The notes beneath the pieces are model-generated. The model was given only the letters and a program-made list of their open reading frames with translations. It had not been told where the DNA came from and searched no databases. Source: Allodiplogaster sudhausi (taxonomy: Eukaryota > Nematoda > Chromadorea > Rhabditida > Diplogasteridae). From it: DNA of 64,000 nucleotides. The position numbers and the translations under genes are program-made. Of the stretch, positions 24,141-37,400 are shown one piece after another. The stretch lies in the NCBI GenBank assembly GCA_945643635.1, contig CALZFC010000013.1, positions 1-64,000 on the forward strand, given 5' to 3'. How positions within the stretch are numbered: the stretch's first letter is position 1; each line of letters starts with the position of its first letter.

Positions 24141-24968
24141 GGTCAATGTTGGTTGTGCAAACCATATGTATGATGCAATATTAAGTATAACGTTAACTAT
24201 GGTCTTTTGAAATTTTGGAACATTTTTACTTATAACTAAGAGAAAAATTTTTCAGAAACTTGTTGACTACCTAAATATCGTTATCAATACTAGATGCATC
24301 CCATGTAATGTTTTCAAAGTAAAAGAAAGATAAAAAAAAGTGCAAGCTCGCAAACGAAGTGATAATTGGCTTCGAAGGAGTCTTACATTTTTATACTTAA
24401 TATGATTTTCCTACAGAATGCCTCTAGTCGCAACGTTTGGGAGGGTGCTTCAAGTAAAAGAAGATGAACCAAAAAAAAACCTGAAAAGATGACCATTTAC
24501 ATACATATATTCAAAATCACTTTTCAATCCATTTACGTTAACGCTTCAAATCGTATGCTTATAGTACTGTGTGCAAATTGGCCCAATTTTTCGGGCCGAG
24601 GGGGGGGGGCATTTTTGAGTCCTTGAACTTTGGCCAGCCCGATTTCATGTCTGATTCCTATTTCTAATTAGTTTTTTCTTAGCAACAACTTTTTCTTTCT
24701 GTCTTCTGTTTAAAAGACTTTTTGTTTATACCGCACCGAATCGGAATACGACTCCAGAACTGCTGTGTTAGGTATGAGCAATCAAAATTGGGTCGGTGAT
24801 GAGCATGCTCGGGCCCAATCGGGCTCATGAGCGGTTTCAAGGTTGGGAACTGACCGGCCCGCCCAAGAGGGCCTTGGAAATTTGGGTCGGCCCTCATTTT
24901 GGGTCCGGCCTGTTGCATCTATGACTAAGTGTATGCTTATTGCAGCACAATTATCAGTCTCTTTTCAG

Positions 24969-27900
24969 TACTCGTGCTGCCGTCATGCTTGCCCGGCTTT
25001 GAACCCGTACTCATCGGCAGCTGCTTGCGTATTTTACTGGAGCAATCGTTTGACGACGGAGAAAGGGAGTGCGTTGGCTACGGCGGCCATTTGGTATCCA
25101 TTCATTCCGCTGAGGTAGTTCTCTTTTCTTAAAGTTTAGCTCTCAGGCGAACATCACTGTTGAATTCGCGTTTTTTTTTGAGTGAGTAAAGGAAAGCGAG
25201 GAAAGCATGTTGTTTAGACTGACGCGACTACAATATTCAGAAAATTCCAATTGCATACCGTTGACCTTCGTGCTGATTAAAAAGGCTTTTTTGTAATATT
25301 AAATATTTCTTCTTTAAAAACCATATAGGTAATGTGATCCTCTACTGAAGCAAAACTCGGATCTTGTTGCAGGACAATGATGCTATTCGACATTATTTTG
25401 CTTTGCAAAAACATTTTCGTGGTGCCTATATTGGCCTGACGTGCGACCCTAAGGAACACTGGCTCGATGGGACTGCGCTGGATTACACAAGCACTAAGGG
25501 TCAAGGTATGTCGATTTCGTCTTTAAGGAAAAATTGTCTAGAAGAAAAGAACACATATCGTATCGATAAAGCGCAGTGAATTTCTTGCAGATTGTGAGAG
25601 TCGAGACAATCGCTTTTACATTCTTCCATCTATTGATTTATGGTATGAGTCCAGAGATGATCCAAGACCATCTATTTGTCAAGTGAACGGTGAGCACACA
25701 CAAATAAAGCCGCGTGAATGCTTTATTAGACTCTACATTCTAAAAACATACAAGCATAAATATTTCGCATCTTTCGTATTTTCAGATGTTTTCTTGCCTA
25801 ATTCCAAAATCCACTGTATATTTATGCCGTTCGGCACTGATCAGGCCGGCCCAAATTCTATAGTCTTCTAAACATATTTCTTTCATAGATTTCTGAGAGG
25901 ATTACGAATACGTCGAGACGGACGAAATAAGCTGTGTCAAGTTTCATGCAGATGGGGTACTAGAGATGAATCTTAGAAAAGCCGAGAGAATAAATCTGTT
26001 CTTTAATGTCACCAAAACGATGAAAGGGAGCGATAGAGAGAGAAAAGGAGAGAGAAAGAGCCCACACCAAAGAGTGTAATTTTTAACCATATTTCTAGCA
26101 ACAAACCAATTCACGAATAGAGTAATAATTTGATGACGAGATAGAATAGTATGTATACTCACTCTCTCAGCTTCTCCCTTTCTCTCTCTCTCTCTCTTGC
26201 CTTCTCTCTTGCCTTCTCTCTTACTCGTTCTCTCTCCCCTTCTCTCTTCCTCTCTCATCTTCTTACCTGACTACAGATGCGCACTATGCGTGTGACAAAA
26301 GAAAAGTTCCCTGATAATATTTCATTAAATTCAAAACGATTCCTGAAATTATTCGTTCATATTCTGGTCGGCACTTGTATGTAAGCATCATTTGGTGCGG
26401 AAATGTCTCGTAATGTCAGGCAACCTGGAATGATGCAGAGCAGCAATGCCGCAAGGACCGATGGGCGCATCTTGCTGTCTTTCATAGCAAAGAGGCGCGT
26501 TTGAACCTATACTATATGTAATCAAGTGTTTATGGTTACGAAAAAAATGCCCTTTCTTCATCTATACACAACTCTCATAACTAATGGTAAGATGCATATA
26601 TTAAGGGTAATACTAACAAAACTCTAATACTAATTGTAAGACGTTCTCTGTAGTTGTAGATGAACGACTTCGTTGCACGGAAGGCGCACGCGCTTGGCCT
26701 CACCCGCGGCATTCACATCGGCGTCATGACAAACTCGAGCGCTCATCAGATGGCGTGGACCGATGAAAGTCACGTCAACTACACAAACTTTGCGAACGGT
26801 TTGCGGAAGACGGAATCAACAAACACAGAACAGAACACCAGAAAATTAATAGCAATCCCCCATCATATTCTGGCTCTTTCATTTCATATACATAGCATTA
26901 AATGGTAAATTAAAAAAAAAAATTAAAATCAAGTTTATTCCCTATTCAGAAGGATCGCATTAATTGAGATCATAAGGGGTAAAATCCTTCTACAAGGTCC
27001 CTGACAGAAAAGTGAAATGTATGGTTCAAATGATCCACAGAACTGCTGTTACTCCCTTCGCACGCTCTCCACATAAATTTGCGGTTACACAATTGGTTTG
27101 GGAACGTACGTGCTAAGAAAAGCCAAGCCTAAAGAGCTTTTTGGACTTGCGCTTGTTCCAGTGCTCCCCCTAGGGCCAATAGTGGGAAGGGGCTTCTTTT
27201 ACAACAATTGAATGGGGCAAAGGGCTGTGTACTGTATATTCTGTAACGCTGCTGGACAATCTCGTCTCGGCCCGATTTAGCGTGACGAAATAGGGAGGAG
27301 GGGGGGGGGGGTGCTAATGCCCATACTGGAAAATTCACTGGAAGTGACTATAATTCTGAAATAATAAAATGAAAGGTCGTATAAAATTTCTGGATCTATA
27401 TTTTACGACGAAACGAGCTGATCCATGCTTAAAAACCGCATGTGTTATTTATTATTCGCTGGAGACTTGTTATAAGTCGTTGCTCAATGAACACAGGCTT
27501 TCCTCTCGACATCTTTGGCCAATGCACCGCGATGGAGACGGGCACGTCGATCGGCATGTGGGTCAGCAACAACTGCGCGAGCAGTCGCCTTCCGTACGCC
27601 TGCACGCGACCCTGTACACCCGAGTTTTGAGCACCCACCCACAGTGGAATGACGGCAATCTGTACGTGCTGGTACGCGAGCCAGCGATACGTATAATAAA
27701 AGATCGAGCTTGTAGACATGTTAGGATGTGATATGAACCCGTGTTTTTTGCGTTACCTGCTTTGCCTGATTTGTTAAGTACTTGCAGAAATGTAGAAAAT
27801 GCTTTGTTTGAGCTGCACAAATCTGTCAAATTAGGTTTAAAAAAAACACGAAAACGCGTATTTCTTTAGTCTACACCGGCGTATGCACTTGCTACATAGT

Positions 27901-29254
27901 ATTCGTACACACACCCTAGCCATGGCCATACATGAATCAAGAGCGAGAAAGCATTCTAGCCTTGAAAAGATCTAAAGGAATAAACGAGAAAATATATTCA
28001 AATACCAATTACGGTTGACACTATAAGAAAAACAAATTCAGAAAAGAGAAAAATCAATTTTTTTTTGTTAAATTAAATGTAGACATTTAGCACTTGATCC
28101 ACTCAAACCGCGCGCGCCCGCCTCTTGTCCCGATCCGCAAACCTTCTTCGAGACGTCACGTGTTATTTATTTATTTATTCAATTTATCAATATGATGTGA
28201 CAAAATTCAAAACAAATATGATCGAGATAGCTGGAGTCAAACATAAAAGTTGAGAAGAAAATGCAGTGCGCCATGGAGAGGTTAAAATGTGGAGAGAGAG
28301 AGAGAAAGAGGAGTTGTGATTTGAGATATGAATTAGGAATAATTCATATTCGGATGCTGTGGTATACCATCATCAGTAACTTTTGCTAAAAACAAAATTC
28401 TCATGCTAAATTATTTTACCAAAAATTGAACAAAACAAATGATGCTTCTGTCCATGTGCACTTTCAAGAAGAAGAAAAAAAGTTGCAAAAGAATGCAAGG
28501 TATTTATGAAAGAGAGGAGCTGCGCAGTAACGCAGTATATATTGTAATTCCACAGGTTTTTTCGCCGTCATATCCAGCCCCACCTGATCCACTCACCTGT
28601 GACTACTTCTTAGTCGTCGGCGAAGGTCAAAATGTTAAGGTCGGTGGAATTTTTTTTTCCTTCTTTTCATTCGATTCAAATTCAGTTCGAATCAATGGGT
28701 TAATGGGTTCCGTGGAACGCCATGAGTCGTCACCATTTTTGGTGATTAACCAATCCTATTGTGCATTTTACAGATAACCATTGAAGATCTCATGCTGAAC
28801 ACCTGTTGCGACAAGCTGGAAATATTCGATGGAGCGTTTGCAATGCAAGCGAACTTAACGTGAGTTGTTGTAGAAACGCAGAATTAAGACGTCAAATACA
28901 GAATATTACTTTCGTCGACTTTTATGTGTAAGTATATACATTATATTCTATATTTATGTACATGTACATACATCATATGTACAAACACGTATGCATATGT
29001 ACATATATGTACATATCTCTAGAACAATATAGAATAAATTGATTTCCTGTGCATCTGAATTTTTGAATCGGTAGTTCAATATTTTTATTCATGCTACATT
29101 TTATCTTTGTATTTGCACTTTCAGACTAACTGGTGAAATCTCCAACGACATGTCGTACACGACAACGCAATCGAACATCATGAAGCTCACGCTAACGGCC
29201 GAGGACGGACGAAATGTCCGCGGCTTCCGCGTCCTATTCCATGGGCCTGCTTAG
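24969..29254 (+). CDS. CLEC protein: two C-type lectin domains and a CUB domain
   Basis: CTLD1 exons are 24969-25114, 25373-25505 and 25591-25689 (SFDDGERECVGYGGHLVSIH, YIGLTCDPKEHWLDGTALDY, ICQVN). CTLD2 exons are 25898-25956, 26420-26517, 26660-26798 and 27497 to about 27613 (ATWNDAEQQCRKD, AWTDESHVNYTNFANG, LPYACTRP). A linker exon at about 28090-28142 (SLDPLKPRAPASCPDPQTFF) leads to CUB exons 28556-28639, 28774-28859 and 29125-29254 (VFSPSYPAPPDPLTCDYFLV, CCDKLEIFDG, RGFRVLFHGPA, TAG). This order is known from nematode CLEC proteins, which are secreted or surface lectins often linked to innate defence. A start or signal exon is missing. The fourth exon meets an in-frame TGA if the first AG (25888) is used; the AG at 25897 avoids it in phase. 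The junctions 26517/26660 and linker/CUB do not match phase. Alternative 3' ends with stops exist at 25871 and 27630. Confidence 0.8.
26165..26260 (+). repeat. CT tract in CLEC intron
   Basis: Imperfect CT/CTTGC repeats between the two CTLD2 exons, opposite a GA stretch at 26030-26058 on the same strand. Confidence 0.6.
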
Positions 29255-29440
29255 AAGGCGGCTGAAATTCCCTGACGTTGTCCCTAGCTATTTTTTGTAC
29301 TTCAAGTCTTACTTCGCATGCGTATATATATACATATAGTGTAGGAAGTCCACTTTGCCCGCAATCCAAAAACTCACTTTGTAGTGAACAATCCATCCCA
29401 GTAATACATTGTTCCTTATCATATATTATATTTATGAATT

Positions 29441-29483
<43 letters not shown>

Positions 29484-30334
29484 TTATTTACTTATTTATT
29501 GCAAAAGTAGTAAATCACTATAAAAGCGTCGTAATTCACAAATTACATACACTAATAGGAGGGCGAATGCCGCCACAATATTAAATCACACATATAATGT
29601 ACGGTATTGCGAGATCTTATTGTTAGCCATTTGTGTATACTTTTGTAAACGGTTTCACAGTCGCATTTACCGAGACTCAATCATAGATGGTAACGGCCTA
29701 GCCCGGCCCAACTTCCCTGGGCTCTGGGCTCTTAGCGGCAGCTCGAGCTGGTTAAAGCCGCGCAGTTATAGCTCGATTTCTTCCGGCATTGATAACTCAG
29801 CTACTATGCAGTTTCTTCAGAACTTTTTGACTTCAACCGATACGAGAGAGTGTGCTGAAGTAAAAAATACATGCAACATCCTACTAATAATTTTCTCCAA
29901 TTTTCACTTTTCTTGGCTCGTACGTCTCGAGCCATATCACTGGCTCGTGGGCGGTGCTGTGATTTCCGGCTTCTCCAGTTGGCGGCACTCGCTTTTTCTT
30001 TATCAGTCGCGCACAAGCACTATAAATGATGCTTCTCTCCATATTTGCCGTTTCTTCAGCTGATAAGCAGATTCTTCAATAGAATAAAAGCCGCGCGCCG
30101 GTTCGAATGTCTAAAACTGTTGTACCTTCGGTGAGAACGATCTCTTGTTCCAGTGTCCGTCATGCTGCTGCTCCGGCCGTTCTCGCTTGTACTTCTTGTC
30201 TTTAGTTAGGAGTCAAATTTACATATCTCTTTAAAATGTAATTTTTAAAAACAATAAAGCACTAAAAATAGATACAACATTTGTTGACTTCTTGCTACTT
30301 GAGCGTCCACCTCGAGGAGCATTAGCTAAATTAG
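29255..30334. other. spacer between CLEC and Ly6-like genes
   Basis: Contains a (TA)n tract at 29444-29480, a GGCCTAGCCCGGCCCAAC hAT-like fragment near 29697-29715 and no firm exon. A hydrophobic ATG frame at 30162 (MLLLRPFSLVLLVF) could be a signal peptide for the next gene, but no donor of the needed phase follows it. Confidence 0.5.
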
Positions 30335-30702
30335 CGGTTTCATGGCTTGCTACTCGTGCGATTCGCCTGCGGACTGCGACTTGGCAGTCCGCCGAAGCAT
30401 CCAATGCGCCGATGGCGACCAGTGCAACACTGTCACGGTCAACGGGAAAGGTCAGTTGTGCACATTGTCATCATATGTTTGTGTATAAATTTGGATCTGC
30501 ACATCGATTAAACATCACATGTTCATCAAGTATGTTCAGCTAAACCGAACAAAAATGGTCGGACCAGGGCGCATTGTTGCTCAAAAGCCGATGAGCACAT
30601 CTTGCAGTTACCCTGAAAGGTTGCTGTCGTTCTTGCAACTTTTCTCTCGGTGGCGGACTGAGGGACTGTGCGAGACTTGCAAAGGACCGTTCTGTAATCA
30701 TG
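30335..30702 (+). pseudogene. Ly6/uPAR-like Cys-rich domain with a frame break
   Basis: Exon 30335-30450 reads CYSCDSPADCDLAVRRSIQC and then ADGDQCNTVTVNGK before donor GTCAGT. Exon 30608-30702 enters in phase 1 as VTLKGCCRSCNFSLGGG, but the expected Ly6 end, LCETCKGPFCNH, is in another frame of the same exon. A one-base shift between about 30645 and 30670 joins them. Three-finger Ly6 domains are secreted or GPI-anchored, and a third exon with the anchor would be expected after the donor GTCAGT at 30703. This is either a decayed gene or an assembly indel; the splice sites look intact. Confidence 0.55.
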
Positions 30703-30964
30703 GTCAGTCAACTATTTCTGTATTCAATTAAAAGTGTCTCCGAAGTGCAAGGACTGGAAACGATACGATGCACATGTATATTTATGTATGTACATACATA
30801 CATAAATATACATATACATAATTAGTTCTATATACATATGTACGTACGTTCATACGCATGAATGAAACATGAGCTAATGGTAAAAATGTCATTCAAGCGG
30901 CGTTGGTAGTAATAGTGGCAACAACATTATAGCAAAAGCAACGTTGGCGGTTCGCAATTTAAGT

Positions 30965-31207
30965 TAAAGGAAGTATCCGGCGAACAATTATACAGTAGCG
31001 CTAGAGAAACACTTTGAGTGGTGAAATTTGGAGGGCGGCTATGACCTACCGTAGCTAATTCTATTCCATCCAGTTTTCACGTAACTATTTCTCAGAATGT
31101 AATAAAAGAAAATCGCTCAAACTTTCTGGATATAGGTCTTACGCCAAGATAAACTTATCCACATAAAACAAAACACAGGTTAATTATTCCCCGGATACCT
31201 CCTTTAA
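30965..31207. mobile_element. MITE with TTAAAGGA ends
   Basis: Left end TTAAAGGAAGTATCCGGCGA and right end CCCCGGATACCTCCTTTAA are inverted copies. Related ends occur at 31972-31990, 32240-32260, 41010-41030 and in the element at 51205-51488, so this is a dispersed family. Confidence 0.65.
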
Positions 31208-31229
31208 GCAGGAACCAGGAGAGGGTGTC

Positions 31230-31472
31230 TCAGAGTGCTCGTTTAGGCGTAGTAGACGTTGGAGGCGAAATTGGGAATGACATCCAACAGGCCTTTGGCA
31301 TAGGAAATGGTTGGGGGCAAAGACCATTGGGATTTCGATCAATGCAATTATCATTGCATGTACCGCCATTAGCATAATAAAGTATCATAGAGATTATTGA
31401 AAATAAAGTGACTGCTAGAGACAACTTATTTATAGGCGGGATTGGCGGCGACATTTGGTTTATTTCTTTCAT
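31230..31472 (-). CDS. small secreted or signal-anchored protein (80 aa)
   Basis: Single open frame from ATG at 31472. A hydrophobic stretch, LSLAVTLFSIISMILYYANG, is followed by GTCNDNCIDRNPNGLCPQPF and MPKACWM. The layout (signal or anchor, then a compact four-Cys region, then a Ser/Pro/Thr tail) suggests a small secreted peptide. No homologue is recognised, and the frame abuts a MITE, so it may be a chance frame or an exon of a larger gene. Confidence 0.35.
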   Translation of the reverse strand: MKEINQMSPPIPPINKLSLAVTLFSIISMILYYANGGTCNDNCIDRNPNGLCPQPFPMPKACWMSFPISPPTSTTPKRAL

Positions 31473-31971
31473 TTTCGGTTAAGCTGTTATTTTATCCCGT
31501 GATTTAGTATATTTCACTGTTTGTCATTAATTACTTCGATGTAAAAAGGTGAATTTTTTTTTCAAAAGTGTACTAACAACTAAATGTTCGTTTAGGAATG
31601 GACGAGCAAGAACATTATCTTCTACTATTTCACGGAGGAGGTAGGCAACATTTTCTAATGACGATGACCATGGAAGTCAAATTGAAACGAAAGAAATTTC
31701 ATTTCAGGGGGACTCGGCCCCAACAACCACGAGAAGAATCCGTCTTTTTTCTGCTTATCTACATAGCTCACTCAGTGTCTTCTATTATTTTCAAGAAGGG
31801 ACGTTATAAGAACAGAATAATTCTTTACCATCAATAATAAATATAGCGAATTGCAAAGTTTTCCAAATAATATGCTAACCTAACAATAAGGATATAACGA
31901 AGCACAACATCAGTTTTTAGGGCAGATAAAATAATGATATAAATCAACTAAAATGTTAATTAGAGAAGCAT

Positions 31972-32820
31972 TAAAGGAGGTCCGAGGCGAATAAATAGCG
32001 TCTTGCTTTTTTGTCTTATTCGGTCTGGTTGAGCTAGAAACTTCGACTGCAAGTGTCCGAAGTCACAAAAATCTCTCTGCCCTGAGGAAATTAACTGTAT
32101 ATTCTACTTTGAGTTGGCCAACATTTTATTTTCCCCCAATTTTCAAAGAAAGAGCTACGCCGTGGCTGACGGCCGACGGGGCCGTTGTAATACAGCACAT
32201 AAAATTTTTGCATATGCTGCGCGCAACCAACATCCGCCGCTTTTGCTAAAAGGAGATCTAATAAGGCGAATTTAATAGTGTCTTGTTTTTTTCGACTTAT
32301 TGGTCGGCTTGAGCTCGAGCCTTAGATTGCAAGTGTCGCGAAGTCACAAAAATCTCTCTGCCCTGAGGAAATAAACAGCATTCTCTACTTTGAATTCGCG
32401 AAAATTTTATAATCAAGCCATTTTCAGAAAACAATTGGTAGTAACAAGTAGTGGCCAATTTATACATATGGTTTGAGCAACCTACATCGACCGGGTTTTT
32501 CTTAACACATAGGCTCACGTGCCCCGTTGTCCACACCACAAGTTTCTGGGGACAGTAGCTCCATTTCTGAGGATTGCTAACACCGTACTTTTAAGTGATC
32601 GGGTCGCTAATCGTGGTAGGAGTTTTTCCCTTATGATCTCCTTTAACACGACGGCTCATATGGAAGTTGACCAAAGCACAAGTTTTTGTGGAGAGAGGCG
32701 AGGGGCAATAACACCATTTTTGTGGATTCTCTACACCGTTCTCCTTATCTGTTCTTCAGGGTTTTTCTATCTGTTTATTGCTGTAGGAGTTTTTCCCTTA
32801 TTGTCTCCTTTAAAGTTATA
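31972..32820. repeat. cluster of dispersed repeats
   Basis: Two related blocks (31972-32095 and 32240-32370) share AAGTCACAAAAATCTCTCTG and CCCTGAGGAAAT; an inverted copy lies at 40918-41030. The blocks at 32505-32640 and 32640-32820 belong to the family at 23950-24140 and share CCAAAGCACAAG and GTGGAGAGAGGCGA. Confidence 0.65.
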
Positions 32821-33901
32821 GGCAATCTAACGAGAACAATGTATAGAATGACACAAAGTATTGCTTCATTTAGACGGTGGCGAAATCGATGATGGCGCAG
32901 AGGCAGGTCGGAATAATTCAACATTATTCTACCAAATTATATATCAGCAACAAAAGAATAAGATAGAACAAAATATTAAAGGAAAGGCTCTTGCAAATGT
33001 GTGTGTGCATATCAGAAGAAATTTTAAGTCCTCCTTTTTCTCTCTTCTAGACGCACTATTTTCATGCGCTCTCGCGTGCTCGCTCAGCGTACTTTGCTCA
33101 CCTAGAGAAGGTCGAGAGAAAATATGGAAATTATGAGAGAAAAAGGAGGGTGTCTTCTGATGTGCATACGCGATCCTTTAAATGTTCTACAGCAGAATAA
33201 AATATTAAACGAAGCTCTACATCTTGATAACATTTGTAGATGGAAACGGCGGGGATATGGTGGCGTCGCTCCAAGTATGGATTCATCGAGAATCTAAAGT
33301 TTTCGGTTTCGTCAAGAAAAGACTTTCTTTACTATGTTATTCAATAAATAAAAGTCCATCACTTCTCTCCTCATTTTAAGAATTCAGCGGCATCGGCGGA
33401 GGTGCGATCCCGGAAGGTACTAGCACAGCGCTCTGCCCACACTCCTCTCTCATCCCCCTCTCGTCTCTCGTTGCTCTGCTTCTCCGATAAATGAGAGCAA
33501 GGAAAGTCACCCCGTATACTTTTCGAGTGTTTTTTAATTGTAAGATTGTCATGCCATTTTATGTACGTTAACATTTTTAAAGTAAAGTCTTGTCTACTTG
33601 ATTTCTTCACTCATTATTATTTATAACGAGCAGCAAGAATACGAGATGCAGTAGGGCAGGATGGGTAAATTTGAACTCACCTTCTACGACATCAGGATCT
33701 TTCTCAGTGCGGTGCCATGCTATAGCATATAACAAGTTCGGGATAGTTCAAGCTCTCCTCAGAACAATGTTTTTTTAAACTAACCCTTGACCGAACTTTC
33801 TTGAGAATGAAGGCGCGGCAGAAATTATCGAGCTACGGACAGGAACGGAAAAAGGTGCACGAGCAAGAACACGCGGGGAGGGCCTCGAATTCGAGGAATC
33901 G
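32821..33901. other. spacer, no gene seen
   Basis: AT-rich with a few CT words; no exon with convincing splice sites was found on either strand. It lies downstream of the minus-strand RPA1-like gene. Confidence 0.5.
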
Positions 33902-34308
33902 CTAGGCGTTGAACCACGCGAGCAGCTCGGCCGCCTCCCGAATTTGCGGCAACTGCTCGATGCGGCCCGTCCACCACAGGCAGAAGTAGCGCTGATTGCC
34001 GTAGTGCTTCCAGCGACAGTTCTAAATATTACGCATTACTATCATTACAAAAAAACGACGGAAGGGAGAAAAGAAGCGTATTTTTCCATGTCTATTCTTT
34101 TGATTCCACGTTATCTGGCTCGAATTTTTTTTTATAGTTGTCCCAGTGAATAATTAGCTATTTTTTCCACTCGAACATTTTTACAGTCGACATTATACTG
34201 TGTCTAAAACATCCAACTTGTGCTCCAATGACTGTGCCCACGTCTCGCGCATTAAACTGCCTCGCGGCTGCCTCCCAGACGATCAGGTTGACCTAGAGAA
34301 AGGTTATA

Positions 34309-34352
<44 letters not shown>

Positions 34353-34435
34353 GATATAGATATATATTATTTTTTATATTATATGCATAGTTGGTCAATA
34401 GGTGATGAAGGCACTTTAGATCAATTAAAAAGAAC

Positions 34436-34469
<34 letters not shown>

Positions 34470-37400
34470 GGGCTCTATTCCCATGGGATTATAGGCGTCC
34501 CATGTAAAATAAAGGCGTCACGCCGTATTGTGGGCGTCCCATGATAGAATTAGCAGGGGTAACCGGCCCCGGGCCCCGGCCCCCGGCCCCCGGGGCCGGG
34601 GTCGACCCTGGGGACCGGGGCCGGGGCCTGGGCCGAGCTTGGGAGCGGGGGCCGGGGCCGACCTCAGGGTCCGTGAACGGGGCCGGGGCCTACCCTGGTG
34701 GCTGTAGATAATAAAATGAATTTCACCCCCAGTTGAACAAATTATGAGCCAATTTATGATGAAATATGTCACGCTTTATTCAGTATACGTTACAGATGTA
34801 TAGTACATACGCATTTTCTCAATTTTGGATGGTTTTTTTTCACCGACGCGAAATTTTTTAAAGAAATTTTTTTAGCTTTGGGGTTGGGGCCTCCTTCGGG
34901 GCCTACCACGGCGGCCGGGGCCGACCTCGGGGGCCGGGGCCGGGGCCGGGGCCTACCCTGGGGGCCGGGGCCGGATATTTTCGGCCCCCGGATACTCCTG
35001 AAAATTAGGTGTCCCATGAAATTATAGGCGTCCGACCGAATTATAGGCGTCCCATGGCAAATAAAGGCGTCTCATATAATTTAAGGCGTCCCATAGAATT
35101 TAAGGCGTCCCGAAATTTTTTTCTCTTTTTCTTGTCGTGGATGCATTTTGAGGTGAAATGAGTACACCCAAGCAGAGATTGTAAATGGCCCAAAAATTTG
35201 GGATCGGCTCGGCCCATCGGGCCCCAGGTTTCAGTCGGCCGGATCGGAATTTCCGGGCCCCACAGCGCGTTGCTTGGCTTGACAAATTGTTGTCGGTTTT
35301 TATGACTAGAATTTTTTTTCGGGTGGTGCGAAATACGAATAAAAAAACACCGTACCATACAAATTCCACTCAAGTCCTTTGTCTTTTTAATTTTCTTAAA
35401 TCCCTGGATGGGAATGCTGACAAAACATGCTTTGGAATGGGAGTTTTCTTAGTTCTGTGTTGTTTTTGTTATTGTTTTTGGTTATTATTTACAAGTAAGT
35501 ATGGCTGGTCTTATTCTTGGCGTTTAGACGCAATAATGCTGCCCATTTCAATAATTCTGATATTGAGGCGCGTTGGTTGAGTCCGATTGGTTCAGACTAT
35601 TTAAGGGATGTTTTCTATGTTAATTTGAAGACTGTGATATTTAAAAAAACGAATGTATACCATGTTTAGATAAGTTCGAAGTCTTGGGGAGCGTGAATAG
35701 TCTGATTTTGGAGCGTTAAATTGCTGTGAATCTTCATTCTTCCCTAGCTTTACTATCACTGGGAGCTGCAATTGTCACTGCTTCTTTTCTCCTGATTTCC
35801 GTCAATGGCGTTGCTCATTGAGATCCGCTTCCTATAGCGAGTGAAATAAATGTTGAAATGTATCTGCGGGATTTTATTTCTTATTGTAACAAAATATTCT
35901 TTCTTTTAAGCCTCCGGCTCCCTCGGGTTGGTACGAGCTCGGGTTGCGCCGAGCATCGAGGAATTACGGCTTGTTGTTCGTTTCTTTGTTTTAGTTCATG
36001 ACTTTAGATTTTAAGGCACAGTTCTTTAGATTTCGAGGAATGTTTTTTTTATTCTAGGTATTCTTTAGTATACAGGACGAAAGTTTCCCTGTATTTAAAG
36101 AGAGTGACTCTTTCTGCTGCTCTCATCTCTCTGTCGACATAAGGCTGCATCCTCTTAAGGGTGTTAAGGCCAGGTTGGATACGTGTCACTATCTTTGTTT
36201 CGAGTCTTAATGAAGCATTTTCCCACTCAGTTTTTGATGTAATTTATAGTAAAAACTCTCGTTTTTCATTATCGTACGTTCCTTTCCGAGCCCAAAATCG
36301 TCATACCCACCATGTTTTATCTGACCATTTTTATTCCTTGGTCCTGTTCAGTTGCCGTCCCATCTCTGCACGTCTCGTCGCTTCTCGCGACGTCTCGAGG
36401 ACCCACAGGTTTGGTTAATCTAATCAATTTTTTTTAGAGTTTAGATAGCGAGTTGGCCAAGGAACGTGGCCAACTCGACTTCACTTCTTCGCTGCACTTC
36501 ACATAAAGTTGGTTCTTTCTTTCTCTCTCCCCTGTCTCCGCTCCCTCTCTTCCCTAACACACTCTCTCTCTCTCTTCCTTTGTAGCCGTCTATAAAGAGG
36601 TACCGCTGAGAAGAAAGTGGCCGTTCCTGCATCTCAAGGCTATCATCGCCACCGTTGGGCCAATGCTGCTCTAGAGGTTATTTTCCTCTTTCTCTCTGGT
36701 TCTCTGGTCATTGGGTATTCTTTTAAATGTGTAATAGTTCATGGAAATAGTAATGGGGTGGACTGTAGCCTTTTTTCCTGTGCAACGCACACGCGATGAT
36801 TTTATATTTATAGCAAATCTGGAGCTTGTTACTTATAGAACCTCGGCTTCGCTGGGGTGGCTCCCGCCATCTGCTCGTCCAACCCTGCACTCGTGACGAC
36901 GAGGAACGCGCTGCTTCTCCTCTTCCCCATCGGCTATCAGGTATGTTGAGAATAGAAAGAAATAGAGAGAGAGAGAGCATTGTTCCTTAATTTACGGCTT
37001 CGACTATTTTTATTTTAAGTTACACACGAGACCCTCCCTCTCCTTGCTTTGGAACGGCGAGTTCAATCGCCCCTCCAGCTTCAGCAAGTGTGTCTCTCTC
37101 TAACTCTCTCGCCACACATCAACTACTCCTAAATTGGCATGATAAATCAACCGATCAATGATTGCTGGATTTTTTCTATGGTCTTTTTTATAACATTACT
37201 TTTCTATATAGATTTTTTTCGAGAGCGAGAGATACTGGACTTAGCCGGCTTCTGTGCGGCTCCACAGCGCTCCTCTTCCTCCACTTCCCTGGCTTGCCCC
37301 TCTCCTCATTATGAATGTTGTCTGTAAGTCCGCCGAGTAGCTCTATCGAGAGCGAAAGGATGCATGGCAACATTCGCTTGTGTTTGTGCCTTTTTATGAA

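Noticed and set aside
23958..24173. Cysteine-bearing 71-aa frame next to the Cys-rich gene
   Set aside because: The DNA is a copy of a dispersed repeat also found at 26965-27120 and 32505-32820.
29278..29523. Tyr/Ile-rich frame
   Set aside because: Translation of a (TA)n microsatellite.
35185..35580. 131-aa frame with hydrophobic segments
   Set aside because: Begins in a hAT-like GGCCC fragment, lacks domain or splice support and has poor codon bias.
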